The notes beneath the pieces are model-generated. The model was not told the DNA's origin. It did no database searches and saw only the letters and a list, made by a program, of their open reading frames with translations. DNA of 36,344 bases, from contig CALFBP010000005.1 of the NCBI GenBank assembly GCA_937951625.1, positions 1 to 36,344 of the forward strand, read 5' to 3'. The stretch comes from an uncultured Thermoguttaceae bacterium. Its GTDB lineage: Bacteria > Planctomycetota > Planctomycetia > Pirellulales > Thermoguttaceae. Position numbers and translations under genes: made by a program. This document shows, piece by piece, positions 1 through 8,479 of this stretch. Numbering within the stretch: position 1 is the first letter of the stretch; each line of letters starts with the position of its first letter.

Positions 1-91
1 CGCGTGCGGGCGTGGATTGAAACCTCTAGGCCCGCCTTTCGGAGCCTGTCAACCACCCTGTCGCCCGCCGCGTGCGGCCGTGGATTGAAAC
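1..91 (+). CRISPR. Leader-distal end of a type I-C-like CRISPR array (partial repeat, one spacer, terminal repeat)
   Basis: A complete 32-base repeat lies at 60-91 and ends in the typical TGGATTGAAAC. The last 23 bases of a preceding repeat occupy 1-23, and the 36-base spacer is 24-59. The two copies differ at one base: base 10 (G) corresponds to base 78 (C). With G, the repeat forms a 7-bp stem (CGCCCGC / GCGGGCG, loop CGCGT). The C in the last copy breaks it, as expected for a degenerate terminal repeat. Repeat length, spacer length and 3' end fit subtype I-C. The ATTGAAAC end points right, so the leader, cas genes and most of the array lie left of the window. No cas gene is visible here. 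Confidence 0.85.
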
Positions 92-102
92 TGTCGGGGC
101 GA

Positions 103-1440
103 TTACAAAATGAACTTGCTCAAATCCTCATCGCCTGCGACTTCGCTGAGGCGCTGGCGGACGTAGGCGGCGTTGATCTCCACGCGGCCCATCTTCATGT
201 CGGGGGCTTCGAAGCTCAGCTCCTCCAGCAGGCGTTCCATGATGGTGTAGAGGCGCCGGGCCCCGATGTTCTGGGTTGTTTGATTGACCTGGAAGGCATA
301 ATCGGCGAGGGCCTCGATGGCGTCTTCCTGAAATACCACCTCGATGCCCTCGGTCGCGAGCAAGGCTTGATATTGCTTGGTGAGCGCGTTTTTCGGCTCG
401 GTGAGGATGCGAATGAAGTCAGCCCTGGTCAAGGGACTGAGTTCCACACGGATGGGGAACCGGCCTTGGAGTTCGGGCATCAAATCGCTCGGCTTGGCCC
501 GATGGAAGGCCCCGGCGGCGATGAACAGGATGTGGTCGGTCTTGACCCAGCCGTAGCGGGTCTGCACGGTGGTTCCCTCGACGATGGGGAGCAAGTCGCG
601 TTGCACGCCCTGGCGCGAGACATCGGCCCCATGGACGTGTTCGCTGGCCACGATCTTGTCGATCTCGTCGATGAAGATGATTCCCAGGTTCTCGGCCAGG
701 TCGATGGCCTCGGCGTGTACCTTGTCGCGGTTGATCAAGGCGTCGCACTCTTGCTCGAAGAGGAGCTTTCGGGCCTCGGCAACGCTCATCTCGCGTCGCG
801 AGGTGCTCTTGGGCAGGATTTTCTCGAACATCGATTGGAGGTCGAGATCCATTTGTTCCATGCCCGCCCCGGTGAACATCAACGGCAGGGCCTTTTGTTC
901 GACGGTGATCTCGACGCGGCGGTCCTCCAAGACCCCGGCCGCCAACATCGCCCGCATCTTCTCCCGCGTTCGGCCATACCGCTCCTGCGAGTGGGGCGAA
1001 TCCGCGGGGGCGTCGGCGTCGGGAACTTTTCCCACGAGGAGGTCCAGGAGACGTTGTTCGACTCGGGCCCGAGCTTCGACCTCCACCTTGGCCCGCTCCT
1101 TCTCGCGGACCAATCCGATGGCATTTTCGACCAGGTCGCGGACCATGCTTTCCACGTCGCGGCCATAGTAACCAACCTCGGTGTAACGAGTCGCCTCGAC
1201 CTTGATGAACGGGGCACCGGTGAGCTTGGCCAAGCGTCGGGCGATTTCGGTTTTTCCCACCCCGGTCGGGCCGATCATCATGATGTTCTTGGGGGCGACC
1301 TCGGGCCGCATTTCCTCGCTCAGGCGTTGCCGGCGCCAACGATTGCGCACGGCCACGGCCACCGCCCGTTTGGCCGCAACCTGACCCACGATGTGCCGAT
1401 CCAATTCCGCCACGATCTGCCGGGGCGTCAGTTCTGCCAT
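103..1440 (-). CDS. hslU: ATP-dependent protease ATPase subunit HslU (ClpY)
   Basis: AAA+ unfoldase that feeds substrates to the HslV peptidase in the cytoplasm. The 445-residue product matches the usual size (E. coli 443). It has Walker A GPTGVGKT (residues 57-64), Walker [10 protein letters not shown], the long I-domain, and a C-terminal EDLSKFIL tail of the kind that docks into HslV. The pore loop at residues 90-93 reads GYYG rather than the usual GYVG. The start [10 protein letters not shown] is chosen because it aligns with the family and has GGAGG just upstream; longer readings run into hslV. The ATG lies inside the end of hslV (13-base overlap), so the two are translationally coupled. 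The stop is only 11 bases from the CRISPR array. Confidence 0.97.
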   Translation of the reverse strand: MAELTPRQIVAELDRHIVGQVAAKRAVAVAVRNRWRRQRLSEEMRPEVAPKNIMMIGPTGVGKTEIARRLAKLTGAPFIKVEATRYTEVGYYGRDVESMVRDLVENAIGLVREKERAKVEVEARARVEQRLLDLLVGKVPDADAPADSPHSQERYGRTREKMRAMLAAGVLEDRRVEITVEQKALPLMFTGAGMEQMDLDLQSMFEKILPKSTSRREMSVAEARKLLFEQECDALINRDKVHAEAIDLAENLGIIFIDEIDKIVASEHVHGADVSRQGVQRDLLPIVEGTTVQTRYGWVKTDHILFIAAGAFHRAKPSDLMPELQGRFPIRVELSPLTRADFIRILTEPKNALTKQYQALLATEGIEVVFQEDAIEALADYAFQVNQTTQNIGARRLYTIMERLLEELSFEAPDMKMGRVEINAAYVRQRLSEVAGDEDLSKFIL

Positions 1441-1970
1441 TCCAATTCCTCCACCACGATGTTGGTGTTCGTGTAGATGTCGATCCCTGCGGCGATTTCC
1501 AGCGCGGCGCGAACAATTTCCGCGGCCCCAAGTTGGGAATGAGCTAATAGTGCCCGCGCCGCCGCCACGGCCAACGGTCCGCCTGAACCAATGCCCAACA
1601 CCCCGTCGCTGGGCTGGAGCACGTCGCCCGTGCCCGTCACCAACAAGGTGTTTCGGGCGTCGACCACGGCCAGCATGGCCTCCAGCCGACGCAAGGCCCG
1701 ATCGGTTCGCCACTGTTTGGCCAGTTCCGTGGCCGCACGCGGAACGTTGGCCGGAAAGTCCTTGAGCACGGCCTCGAACCGTTCGAGGAGGGCGAAGGCG
1801 TCGGCCGTGGCTCCCGCAATGCCAGTCAGGATCTTGCCATCCATCAGCCGGCGGATCTTGGTGGCGTCGGCCTTCATAATGGTATTGCCGACCGTAACTT
1901 GACCATCACCGCCGATCGCTACTCGCCCTTTATGCCTTACCGTAAGGATCGTTGTAGAACGGACTTTCAT
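1428..1970 (-). CDS. hslV: ATP-dependent protease peptidase subunit HslV (ClpQ)
   Basis: Proteasome-like Ntn-hydrolase that forms a double hexamer capped by HslU. The 180-residue product begins [17 protein letters not shown]. Thr6 is the expected catalytic N-terminal threonine after removal of a five-residue propeptide. The [13 protein letters not shown] block, the WRTDR segment and the GSGGPLA motif are the conserved landmarks. It is upstream of hslU and overlaps it by 13 bases, the standard two-gene heat-shock operon order. I saw no CIRCE (HrcA) element in the ~300 bases upstream, so the heat-shock control is not evident from sequence. Confidence 0.97.
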   Translation of the reverse strand: MKVRSTTILTVRHKGRVAIGGDGQVTVGNTIMKADATKIRRLMDGKILTGIAGATADAFALLERFEAVLKDFPANVPRAATELAKQWRTDRALRRLEAMLAVVDARNTLLVTGTGDVLQPSDGVLGIGSGGPLAVAAARALLAHSQLGAAEIVRAALEIAAGIDIYTNTNIVVEELEWQN

Positions 1971-2268
1971 ACATCACCAGCGCGGTAAAGGAACAGGTTG
2001 TCGCTGCAATCGCCAATATCGCGGAATGCCCAAAGAGAGACCAGGGGGCCACGGCGGATTCAATCCCCCCACGAACTGATTATTAATAACCATCATTCGG
2101 AAGCACGGACCGAAGGTGGTCCTGGTTTTACTAGGGGCCAAAATCCGATCAGGATGTTGCAAATGCAATTTGAGTAGAATAGCCTATCTGGATATGCCGC
2201 AATCGAAGAAAGCGGTTTTCGGTAAATGGGAAAAATGCCACGAGTAGAACCATTTGGAGGACTTGACC
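1971..2268. other. Divergent intergenic region between hslV and the Pro/Ala-rich protein
   Basis: This 298-base stretch must hold the promoters of both neighbours. I see no convincing -35/-10 pair. It contains a short inverted repeat, TTGCA-AA-TGCAA (2157-2168), followed by a -10-like TAGAAT (2174-2179), and a small stem-loop candidate near 2108-2123 (GGACC...GGTCC). A clear Shine-Dalgarno GGAGG at 2256-2260 serves the plus-strand gene. No RNA gene was recognised. Confidence 0.4.
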
Positions 2269-3015
2269 ATGAGAAGATGGGGATGGTTGATTGCGACATC
2301 GTTGGTTGCTTTGTGGGCGGCGTCTGAGGAGGTTTGGGCGGCGAGGTGGCGAGACGACGGGTGCTGCCGTCGTGTCCGGCACATCCGATGCTGCGTGGTC
2401 GAGTGGTCCTGCTGCGAGCCGACGGCCTGCGAGGCCGTGGGGCCAGCGACGCCTGAGCCCGTGACGAAACCGTCGCCAGCGCCTGTGAAACCGCCTGCGC
2501 CTGCCAAGGCAGAGAAACCATATCTCGATGCCCCGGCGGTCCCGCCGGCCAAGCCGGTCGAGTCGCCGAAACCGGCTGCTCCGGCCAAGCCAGCCGAACC
2601 GGCCAAACCCGCCGAGCCACCCAAACCGGCTCCAGCCGCGAAGCCAGCCGCAGTAGAGGAAAAGCCCGCTGAAACCCCTGCGCCGGCTACCAAGCCTGCG
2701 GAACCCGCAAAGCCCGATGAGGCCCCTAAGCCAGCCGAGGCCCCTAAGCCAGCCGAAGATCCTAAGCCCGCGGCGGAACCTCAACCTCCCGAGGCTCCAA
2801 AGCCCGCCGAGGTTAAACCGGCTGAAGCTCCTAAACCGGCTGAATCGAAGCCCACGGAAGCCGCGAAACCAGCCGAGGCCGAGGCTCCGAAGTCGGAGCC
2901 TTCGGCCCCGGCCCAACCCGAGGGTGCTAAACCTGCACCCGCTCCGCCTGCCCCCGCGGCAGCTCCGGCGAAGGCCGAAAGCCCCGCTCCGGCGCAGCCT
3001 GCGGAGGCCAAGTGA
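2269..3015 (+). CDS. Secreted protein: Cys-rich N-terminal segment followed by Pro/Ala/Lys/Glu repeats
   Basis: No enzyme family is recognised. The ATG at 2269 is chosen because GGAGG sits 8 bases upstream and the resulting N-terminus (MRRWGWLIATSLVALWAASE) is a signal peptide, probably cut after VWA. The mature start carries seven cysteines in a short stretch (residues 32-54, as CC, CC, CC and C). From about residue 60 to the end (248) it is almost entirely repeats built on PAKPAEPAKP, PKPAEAPKPAE and similar. Such segments are extended and flexible, and typical of cell-wall or envelope spacers. The Cys cluster could crosslink or bind metal. Protein expression is supported by clean codon phase and SD; function is unknown. 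A Gly/Arg/Leu-rich reading on the other strand is an artefact of the repeats. Confidence 0.75.
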   Translation: MRRWGWLIATSLVALWAASEEVWAARWRDDGCCRRVRHIRCCVVEWSCCEPTACEAVGPATPEPVTKPSPAPVKPPAPAKAEKPYLDAPAVPPAKPVESPKPAAPAKPAEPAKPAEPPKPAPAAKPAAVEEKPAETPAPATKPAEPAKPDEAPKPAEAPKPAEDPKPAAEPQPPEAPKPAEVKPAEAPKPAESKPTEAAKPAEAEAPKSEPSAPAQPEGAKPAPAPPAPAAAPAKAESPAPAQPAEAK

Positions 3016-3042
3016 CCTCCGGTTGGTCAAGCAGTAAGCCAG

Positions 3043-3942
3043 CTAGCCGATCCATCCGAAACGCCAGCAAGCAAGGGCGACTGGCGCAGCAACGAGCAGC
3101 GAGTCCAAGATATCGAGGACTCCCCCGAGGCCGGGGACCCAGGAGCTGGAATCCTTTAACGCCGTATCGCGTTTTAGGAGTGATTCGGCCAGGTCGCCCA
3201 CCATGCCGACCAAGCCTATAAGGATGCCGAAGCCCAACGAGGCGAGTAGCGTGCTCGCTCCGTTGGGCGTTTGGTTTGGGGGGGATAGGTAGGGCACAAG
3301 CCATTGAAACACGGCCCAGCTTGCCAGGGCCGAAAAGATGATAGCGCCTAGGGCGCCTTCGAGGGTCTTGTTTGGGCTGAGCCGCGGGGCCATGCGGTGG
3401 CGGCCGAAGGCCTTGCCGCAGAAATAGGCCCCCGTGTCGCCCATCTTGACCACGACGATCAAGGACGCCAGCGCGCCGATGCCCCACTCCAGTCGCAGGC
3501 GCACGGCAAAACTGAGGAGGAACCCCACGTAAACCACCGCGAAAATCGCTGCGCCCAAGTTTTCGATGATCTTTCCCGGCCCCCGGTATCGCCCCATCTC
3601 GGCCAACAAGACCAGGGCGATGGCGATGGCCAGGGCCCAGAGCGTTGGCTCCGCCGGCCCTCCCAATCGAGCGGCGTTCTCTGGAATCTTCCCCTGCGGG
3701 TCCACGGCCAAGGCAAAAGGGCTCAACACGACAATCAGATTGCCGACGTAGACCACAGCAGCCACCGGCGCCAATCCCTTGGCCGCAAACAGGACCAAAA
3801 TTTCCCGAGTGGCCAAGAGCGTGAACGCCACTACGACGGGCAGGAGCCATGCCCCGGGCAAAGCGGCGCGATGGTCCAGCCAACCGAGGACCACCAAGGC
3901 TGCGATCAACGAGACGCCGACGATTAGCCGCGTGCGAAGCAT
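3043..3942 (-). CDS. cdsA: Phosphatidate cytidylyltransferase (CDP-diglyceride synthase)
   Basis: Integral membrane enzyme that makes CDP-diacylglycerol from phosphatidate and CTP, the branch point of phospholipid synthesis. The 299 residues contain about seven hydrophobic segments. Near the C-terminus is the CdsA signature in the form SLLKRD-x3-KDSSSWVPGLGGVLDILDS. The acidic residues and the KR/KD pairs are present. The canonical GHGG-x2-DR-x-D reads GLGG-x2-DI-x-D, so the usual His and Arg are replaced. I recall similar forms in planctomycetes but cannot check it. The start lies 7 bases after the sialidase stop, so it is probably translated from the same transcript. Confidence 0.92.
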   Translation of the reverse strand: MLRTRLIVGVSLIAALVVLGWLDHRAALPGAWLLPVVVAFTLLATREILVLFAAKGLAPVAAVVYVGNLIVVLSPFALAVDPQGKIPENAARLGGPAEPTLWALAIAIALVLLAEMGRYRGPGKIIENLGAAIFAVVYVGFLLSFAVRLRLEWGIGALASLIVVVKMGDTGAYFCGKAFGRHRMAPRLSPNKTLEGALGAIIFSALASWAVFQWLVPYLSPPNQTPNGASTLLASLGFGILIGLVGMVGDLAESLLKRDTALKDSSSWVPGLGGVLDILDSLLVAAPVALACWRFGWIG

Positions 3943-3949
3943 CGCGCCG

Positions 3950-5146
3950 TCAATCCTCGAGGGTCCAACGGGTCTGGCGGAGCACGGCGCGGGGAAATTC
4001 CTTGACCACTTCGTACCACACGGTGACGAGCGTGCCGTCGTCGAGTTGGACGGTGGACGGATAGCCCAAGTCTTCGCTGATGCCGTCGCCGGACAAAATG
4101 ATCGGTTCCGACCAGGTGCGTCCGTGGTCGCGGCTCACTCGGGCCTGATTGCCCAAGGGGGCCCTGCGGTGGCCATACGTCATCAGCAGCCGCCCGTCGT
4201 GCAGGCGGAGCAAATGGGAAGGCAATCCCCAAACGCCGATCTCGCGGGGCACACTCCACGTCTTGCCGCCGTCGGACGATTCGCTTTGAAGCGTCTCGCC
4301 GGCGTTGGCCTTGTTGTGATTGCGGATTTGCACGATGAGCCGTCCGTCGGCGGTCTCCACTGCGTGCAACTCGTGGTATTGGTCCGTGGTGTCGCCAGGG
4401 CGAGCGGGCAAGGGGGCAAGCCAGCGCCACGTCACGCCGTCGTCGAGCGATTCGCAAACGCCGACGCGGGCCTGGTGCGGGTCCTGCGAGATTTCCCAGA
4501 GGGCCTTGCCTGCGTAAAGCAACCGACCGTCGGAAAGCTGGATCGGACCGTGGGGGCTATTGACCAGGGAGCGGTAAGGAGCCGACCAGGTCACGCCACC
4601 ATCGGTCGAGCGGAGCATCCAGACGCCTAATTGCGACTTCCGCTCTTCGGCGGTCAGCCGCTGGTGCGCCGCCCGCCAACGCTCCAGCCGCTGGGGAGGA
4701 CGTGGCCAAGAATCCTTGTCGAACGAGGCGGGGTCTTTCTCGGCGCGCTGGAGCAACGATTCGTAGGCCAGCGAGGTGAATGTCGTCACCAGGATGCTGC
4801 CCTTGGCGGTTTCGACCACGCCCGCATCCCGGTCGTCGATGGCCGAATCCATCAGCACGCGGGGCCAAAGCCAAGTGCTTCCACCGTCGTTGGATTGCAT
4901 CAGCTCCACGCGTCCGAACGGGCAGACGTGCGCCTCCCGACCGCCCGAGTAGGCCAATAAAAGCTGGCCGTTGCGACGCCGCGCCAACGTGGGCCAGCCG
5001 TGGTACAGCTCAGGCTGCCAACTAATGATTCGCGGGGATTCCACCTTGGCTCGCGGCGCGGCCGCACGAGCACGGCTGGTGATCACCGCGCAAGCAGCGA
5101 TCGTTCCCGAGGCACGAAGCCATTGGCGACGGTTCAGGCGAGTCAT
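3950..5146 (-). CDS. Tat-exported sialidase-family protein (BNR/Asp-box beta-propeller)
   Basis: Predicted exo-alpha-sialidase-like glycosidase acting outside the cytoplasm. The start at 5146 has GGAGG 8 bases upstream; an ATG 15 bases further out lacks its own ribosome site. The N-terminus MTRLNRRQWLRASGTIAACA is a twin-arginine signal with an Ala-rich cleavage site near residue 30. The 398-residue protein has five Asp boxes (S-x-D-x-G-x-T-W) at residues 85-92, 180-187, 233-240, 290-297 and 338-345, which define a six-bladed sialidase propeller. Planctomycetes carry many such enzymes, often for non-sialic polysaccharides, so the substrate is open. It precedes cdsA by 7 bases. Confidence 0.88.
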   Translation of the reverse strand: MTRLNRRQWLRASGTIAACAVITSRARAAAPRAKVESPRIISWQPELYHGWPTLARRRNGQLLLAYSGGREAHVCPFGRVELMQSNDGGSTWLWPRVLMDSAIDDRDAGVVETAKGSILVTTFTSLAYESLLQRAEKDPASFDKDSWPRPPQRLERWRAAHQRLTAEERKSQLGVWMLRSTDGGVTWSAPYRSLVNSPHGPIQLSDGRLLYAGKALWEISQDPHQARVGVCESLDDGVTWRWLAPLPARPGDTTDQYHELHAVETADGRLIVQIRNHNKANAGETLQSESSDGGKTWSVPREIGVWGLPSHLLRLHDGRLLMTYGHRRAPLGNQARVSRDHGRTWSEPIILSGDGISEDLGYPSTVQLDDGTLVTVWYEVVKEFPRAVLRQTRWTLED

Positions 5147-5403
5147 CGTGTGTTCCTCCATCCCAAGTTTAAAAACCCATCGTCATGCGAGGGAATCCGC
5201 GGCGGTTTCCCGAAGGGCAGGGCTTAGGCGGCGAAACACAGCGATCCCGCTCCGCCAGGCCGGCCAAGTTGGTGTGGTGCCCGTGTGTGGATCGAAGATC
5301 CGGCCCGCAGCGTTCGCACCTCCCCAGCTCAGGTAAAGCCGAGCCGGGTGGTTAGCTTAACACATTTCGCACCAAAGAAAAGCCGCTTTTGATTCCGGCG
5401 CGG

Positions 5404-6048
5404 CTAGCCGCTGGACTTGGTCCGCTTCAGCGACTGCACGAAGGCGCGGAACTCGGCGGCGCGGGCTTCCATGGTCTTGGCCGGACCATAGGCCTTGACG
5501 AAGTGCAACTCGCCGCCCAAATCGAAGATCGCGCCTAACATGCGGTAGTTGGAGCGATCTTCGCCGGGAGCGAACGGGCCCATCTGGTCGTGATACGTCC
5601 CGGAGAAATCGACCAAGGTCACGTCGATGCCATCGACTTGAATCGTTTCTTGAGATTCCTTCTCCGGCTTTCCGCCGAACTGGCCGCGCCAGCGCTCGAT
5701 ATTTTCCTTCAACCCACCACGGGCCACGCTGACCGTGAGGCGGCCGTCGGCCGAATCGCCCTCGGCCCGGGGTAGCGCGAATTCAGCCCGAATGAACGCC
5801 ACCCGCGGCGTCTTGCGGACCCAGCTCGCCGGGGCCGTGAGTCGCGCCACGTCCAGGTCCACGTCGGTGGAGGACTCCGTCGGGGCAGAGCTATCGGCGG
5901 CCGACGACGACGCGTCGGCGGCCGGGGTTGTCTTGGCAACCGGCTCGGACCTCACCTCCCGCACCATCGGCCGGTGGCTCTCCTCGCAGCCGGCCATCAC
6001 GAAGACCGCCAATGCGTAGACAACACGCTTGTGAACCGGAAACAACAT
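5404..6048 (-). CDS. Predicted lipoprotein of unknown function
   Basis: A 214-residue product with a lipoprotein signal: MLFPVHKRVV, a hydrophobic core, then VMAGC, giving lipidated Cys21. A Ser/Ala/Thr-rich, low-complexity linker follows (about residues 40-62). A compact C-terminal domain (about 65-208) contains WVRKTPRVAFIRAEF and GIDVTLVDFSGTYHDQMGPF. I do not recognise it as a named enzyme. The pattern looks like an envelope-attached ligand-binding or structural domain found in planctomycete lipoproteins (inference). GAGGG lies upstream of the ATG. It is monocistronic, divergent from the methyltransferase gene. Confidence 0.8.
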   Translation of the reverse strand: MLFPVHKRVVYALAVFVMAGCEESHRPMVREVRSEPVAKTTPAADASSSAADSSAPTESSTDVDLDVARLTAPASWVRKTPRVAFIRAEFALPRAEGDSADGRLTVSVARGGLKENIERWRGQFGGKPEKESQETIQVDGIDVTLVDFSGTYHDQMGPFAPGEDRSNYRMLGAIFDLGGELHFVKAYGPAKTMEARAAEFRAFVQSLKRTKSSG

Positions 6049-6267
6049 GTCGGAGCCCTCGTGAAAATCTCGGAGGCTACGTAAAAATGATCACCTGCGA
6101 GGCCGCCACGGCCTTGGCACCGATCTCGACGCGGCAGCCTGGGGTGCCCAATTCTATTCCCTCGGGGATGCACGGCAAGAGCGGTCGTGGCAATTGTCGT
6201 TTGGACTCGAGTGGGGTACCATCGTCCCAAGGCGTTTGTCTTGCTGCGCCGCAAGGAATGAAGCACA

Positions 6268-8094
6268 ATGGCTCGACCCTCTTTTCCTGACGCCCTTCGC
6301 GCCGGCGTCCTCGTCTTCGATGGCGCGATCGGCACCGAAATCTATCGCCGACACGTGTTTACTAACCGATCGTTCGATGAGTTGTGTCTTTCCGATCCCC
6401 AACTGATTCGGCAAATTCATCGGGATTATTGCGAGGCTGGGGCCGACGTCTTGACTACGAACACCTACGCGGCCAATCGCGTGGCGTTGGATCGCTACGG
6501 TTTGGGGAATCAAGCGGGCGCCATTGCCCGGGCGGGGGCCCAACTGGCTCGGCAGGTGGCCGACGCCGCCGGCCGAACGGTATTCGTAGCCGGCTCGATC
6601 GGGCCACTCCCCCGACAAGCCCAATACCAAGCCTTGATCGAATCCATGATCGCCGAGCAAGTGTCGGGGCTGGTGGAGGGCGGCGCGGATTTCATTCTGT
6701 TCGAGACCCAGCCGGACCGCCGGGCGCTGGTGCAGTGCGCGGCAGCCATGGCCCGATTCCCCGATGTTCCCTTCGTCCTTTCCGTGGCCGTGTCGAACCA
6801 GGGCGAGTCGGCCACAGGCGAGCCCATCGAACACCTCGTGCAACCCTTCGACGGACTGCCTCTGCCCGCGGCCTGGGGTTTGAATTGCGGCACGGGGCCC
6901 GATGGGCTGTTGGGGCCTGTCGAACGCGCCGTGCGTTCCACCTCCTTGCCCCTTGTGGTCCAGCCGAACGCGGGCCTGCCCAAGGAAGTGGAAAACCGTT
7001 GGATCTACTATTGCTCCCCGGAATATCTCACCAGCTACGCCCGGCGCTACGTGGAATTGGGCGCAGCGGCGGTCGGCGGCTGTTGCGGCACCACGCCGGA
7101 TCACATCCGCGAGGTCGCCCGAGCGATCAAACCCTTGGCGAGGGCCAGGGTCAAACCGGTGACCTTGGAACCAAGCCCGGAAACCAAACCCAAGCAGCCA
7201 ACGCCTTTCGCGGAAAAGTCGCGGTTCGCCTGGCGGTTAGCGCATCGGCAATGGGTCACGACCGTCGAACTCTTGCCCCCCCGCGGCTACGACCTGAGCG
7301 AGACGGTGGCCAAAAGCAAGGTCCTCCACCGCCACGGCGTGGACGCGATCAACATTCCGGATGGTCCCCGGGCAAGCTCGCGGATTTCGCCCCTGATCAC
7401 GGCCCAACGCATCCAGCAAGAGGCCCAGATCGAGGTCATCCTTCACTTCTGCTGCCGGGACCGGAACCTCATCGGCATGCAGGCGGATTTACTGGCCTGC
7501 GCGGCCTGCGAGATTCGCAATATTCTGTTCGTGACCGGCGACCCGCCCAAGCTAGGCAACTATCCCCATGCTACCGGCGTGTTCGATGCCGATTCGATCG
7601 GCATGGTCGCGGTTCAGAAACGGCTGAACGAGGGCATCGACTTGGGCGGCCAAGCGATTGATCCGCAAACGCACGCAGTCATCGGCGTCGGCCTGGACCC
7701 CACCGCGTTGGACGAGAAGAGGGAACTGGACCGTTTCCGCCAGAAGGTAGAGGCAGGCGCCGAATTCGCCATCACCCAGCCCGTGTTCGATCCCGACGCA
7801 CTCCTCCGTTTTCTCGACAAGGTGCAGCACCACAACATTCCCATCGTGGCGGGCATCTGGCCGCTGGCCAGCTACCGAAACGCCCTGTTCATGAAGAACG
7901 AGGTTCCGGGGGTGGTGATCCCCGACTGGATCCTCCAGCGGATGGCCTCGGTCTCCAGCCGGGAAGACCAACTGAAAATGGGCATCGAAATCGCCCGGCA
8001 GTCCGTCGAACGCATCCGCGACCGCGTGTGGGGAATCCAGGTCAGCGCCCCGCTGGGTAAGATCGCCAACGCCTTGGCCGTGATCGAGAGTTGA
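6268..8094 (+). CDS. Bifunctional homocysteine S-methyltransferase / methylenetetrahydrofolate reductase
   Basis: A two-domain protein of 608 residues, organised like Bacillus YitJ. Residues 1-300 are a Zn-dependent homocysteine methyltransferase: FDGAIGTE, TNTYAANR, and the Zn ligands in LNCGTG (about residue 206) and GGCCGT (about 270). Residues 325-608 are a MetF-type TIM barrel that reduces 5,10-methylene-THF: TTVELLPPRG, VTGDPPKLGNY, ITQPVFD and GIWPLASYRN. The fusion links methyl-THF production to methionine synthesis, but it lacks the cobalamin-binding and activation domains of MetH. AAGGA precedes the ATG by about 10 bases. I looked for a SAM riboswitch in the 219-base upstream gap and saw none. 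Confidence 0.93.
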   Translation: MARPSFPDALRAGVLVFDGAIGTEIYRRHVFTNRSFDELCLSDPQLIRQIHRDYCEAGADVLTTNTYAANRVALDRYGLGNQAGAIARAGAQLARQVADAAGRTVFVAGSIGPLPRQAQYQALIESMIAEQVSGLVEGGADFILFETQPDRRALVQCAAAMARFPDVPFVLSVAVSNQGESATGEPIEHLVQPFDGLPLPAAWGLNCGTGPDGLLGPVERAVRSTSLPLVVQPNAGLPKEVENRWIYYCSPEYLTSYARRYVELGAAAVGGCCGTTPDHIREVARAIKPLARARVKPVTLEPSPETKPKQPTPFAEKSRFAWRLAHRQWVTTVELLPPRGYDLSETVAKSKVLHRHGVDAINIPDGPRASSRISPLITAQRIQQEAQIEVILHFCCRDRNLIGMQADLLACAACEIRNILFVTGDPPKLGNYPHATGVFDADSIGMVAVQKRLNEGIDLGGQAIDPQTHAVIGVGLDPTALDEKRELDRFRQKVEAGAEFAITQPVFDPDALLRFLDKVQHHNIPIVAGIWPLASYRNALFMKNEVPGVVIPDWILQRMASVSSREDQLKMGIEIARQSVERIRDRVWGIQVSAPLGKIANALAVIES

Positions 8095-8150
8095 GGATCG
8101 CCCCTGTTTTATCTTGCGAGGCGAAGGAAGGCCGACTCGGGAACAAGCCC

Positions 8151-8468
8151 TTAAAACATGCCCAGCTCGTCGCGGGCCTCTTCGGTCATGCGGTCCGGCG
8201 TCCAAGGCGGACTCATGACCAATTCCACATCGACCTTGCCCACCTCTTCCCCTAGCGCCTCCAGGGCATCGCGGGCATCGCGGATAAGCTCGGGTCCTGC
8301 GGGGCAAGCCGGACTTGTCATCGTCATCTTCACATGGATATCCGACTTTCCGTCCTGCTCCGTCACCTGAACCTCATAAACCAAGCCCAGATCGACGATA
8401 TTCACCAACAATTCCGGATCGTACACCTGACGCAGCGCAGCCAGCACGGATTCTTCGGCAATGGGCAT
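8151..8468 (-). CDS. sufT: SufT-like Fe-S maturation factor (MIP18/DUF59 domain)
   Basis: A small 105-residue DUF59 protein. The conserved DPELLVNIVDLGLVY helix-strand and the TSPACPAG loop with its invariant cysteine are present, followed by the PPWTPDRM tail seen in the family. Members (SufT, PaaD, eukaryotic MIP18) help deliver or assemble Fe-S clusters. It is the last gene of the Suf train and starts 11 bases after the Rieske gene stop, so it is probably co-transcribed. The assignment as SufT rather than PaaD rests on this context; no phenylacetate genes are nearby. Confidence 0.88.
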   Translation of the reverse strand: MPIAEESVLAALRQVYDPELLVNIVDLGLVYEVQVTEQDGKSDIHVKMTMTSPACPAGPELIRDARDALEALGEEVGKVDVELVMSPPWTPDRMTEEARDELGMF

Positions 8469-8479
8469 GGGCTGGGCCT

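Noticed and set aside
4-1476. A 490-codon open frame on the plus strand across hslU
   Set aside because: It is antisense to a clear hslU, with no family motif and no ribosome site.
2149-3030. A Gly/Arg/Leu-rich frame on the minus strand
   Set aside because: It is the complement of the Pro/Ala repeats; the plus frame has a signal peptide and Shine-Dalgarno.
6049-6267. SAM riboswitch ahead of the methyltransferase/reductase gene
   Set aside because: No SAM-I or SAM-II core sequence or terminator is visible in the gap.
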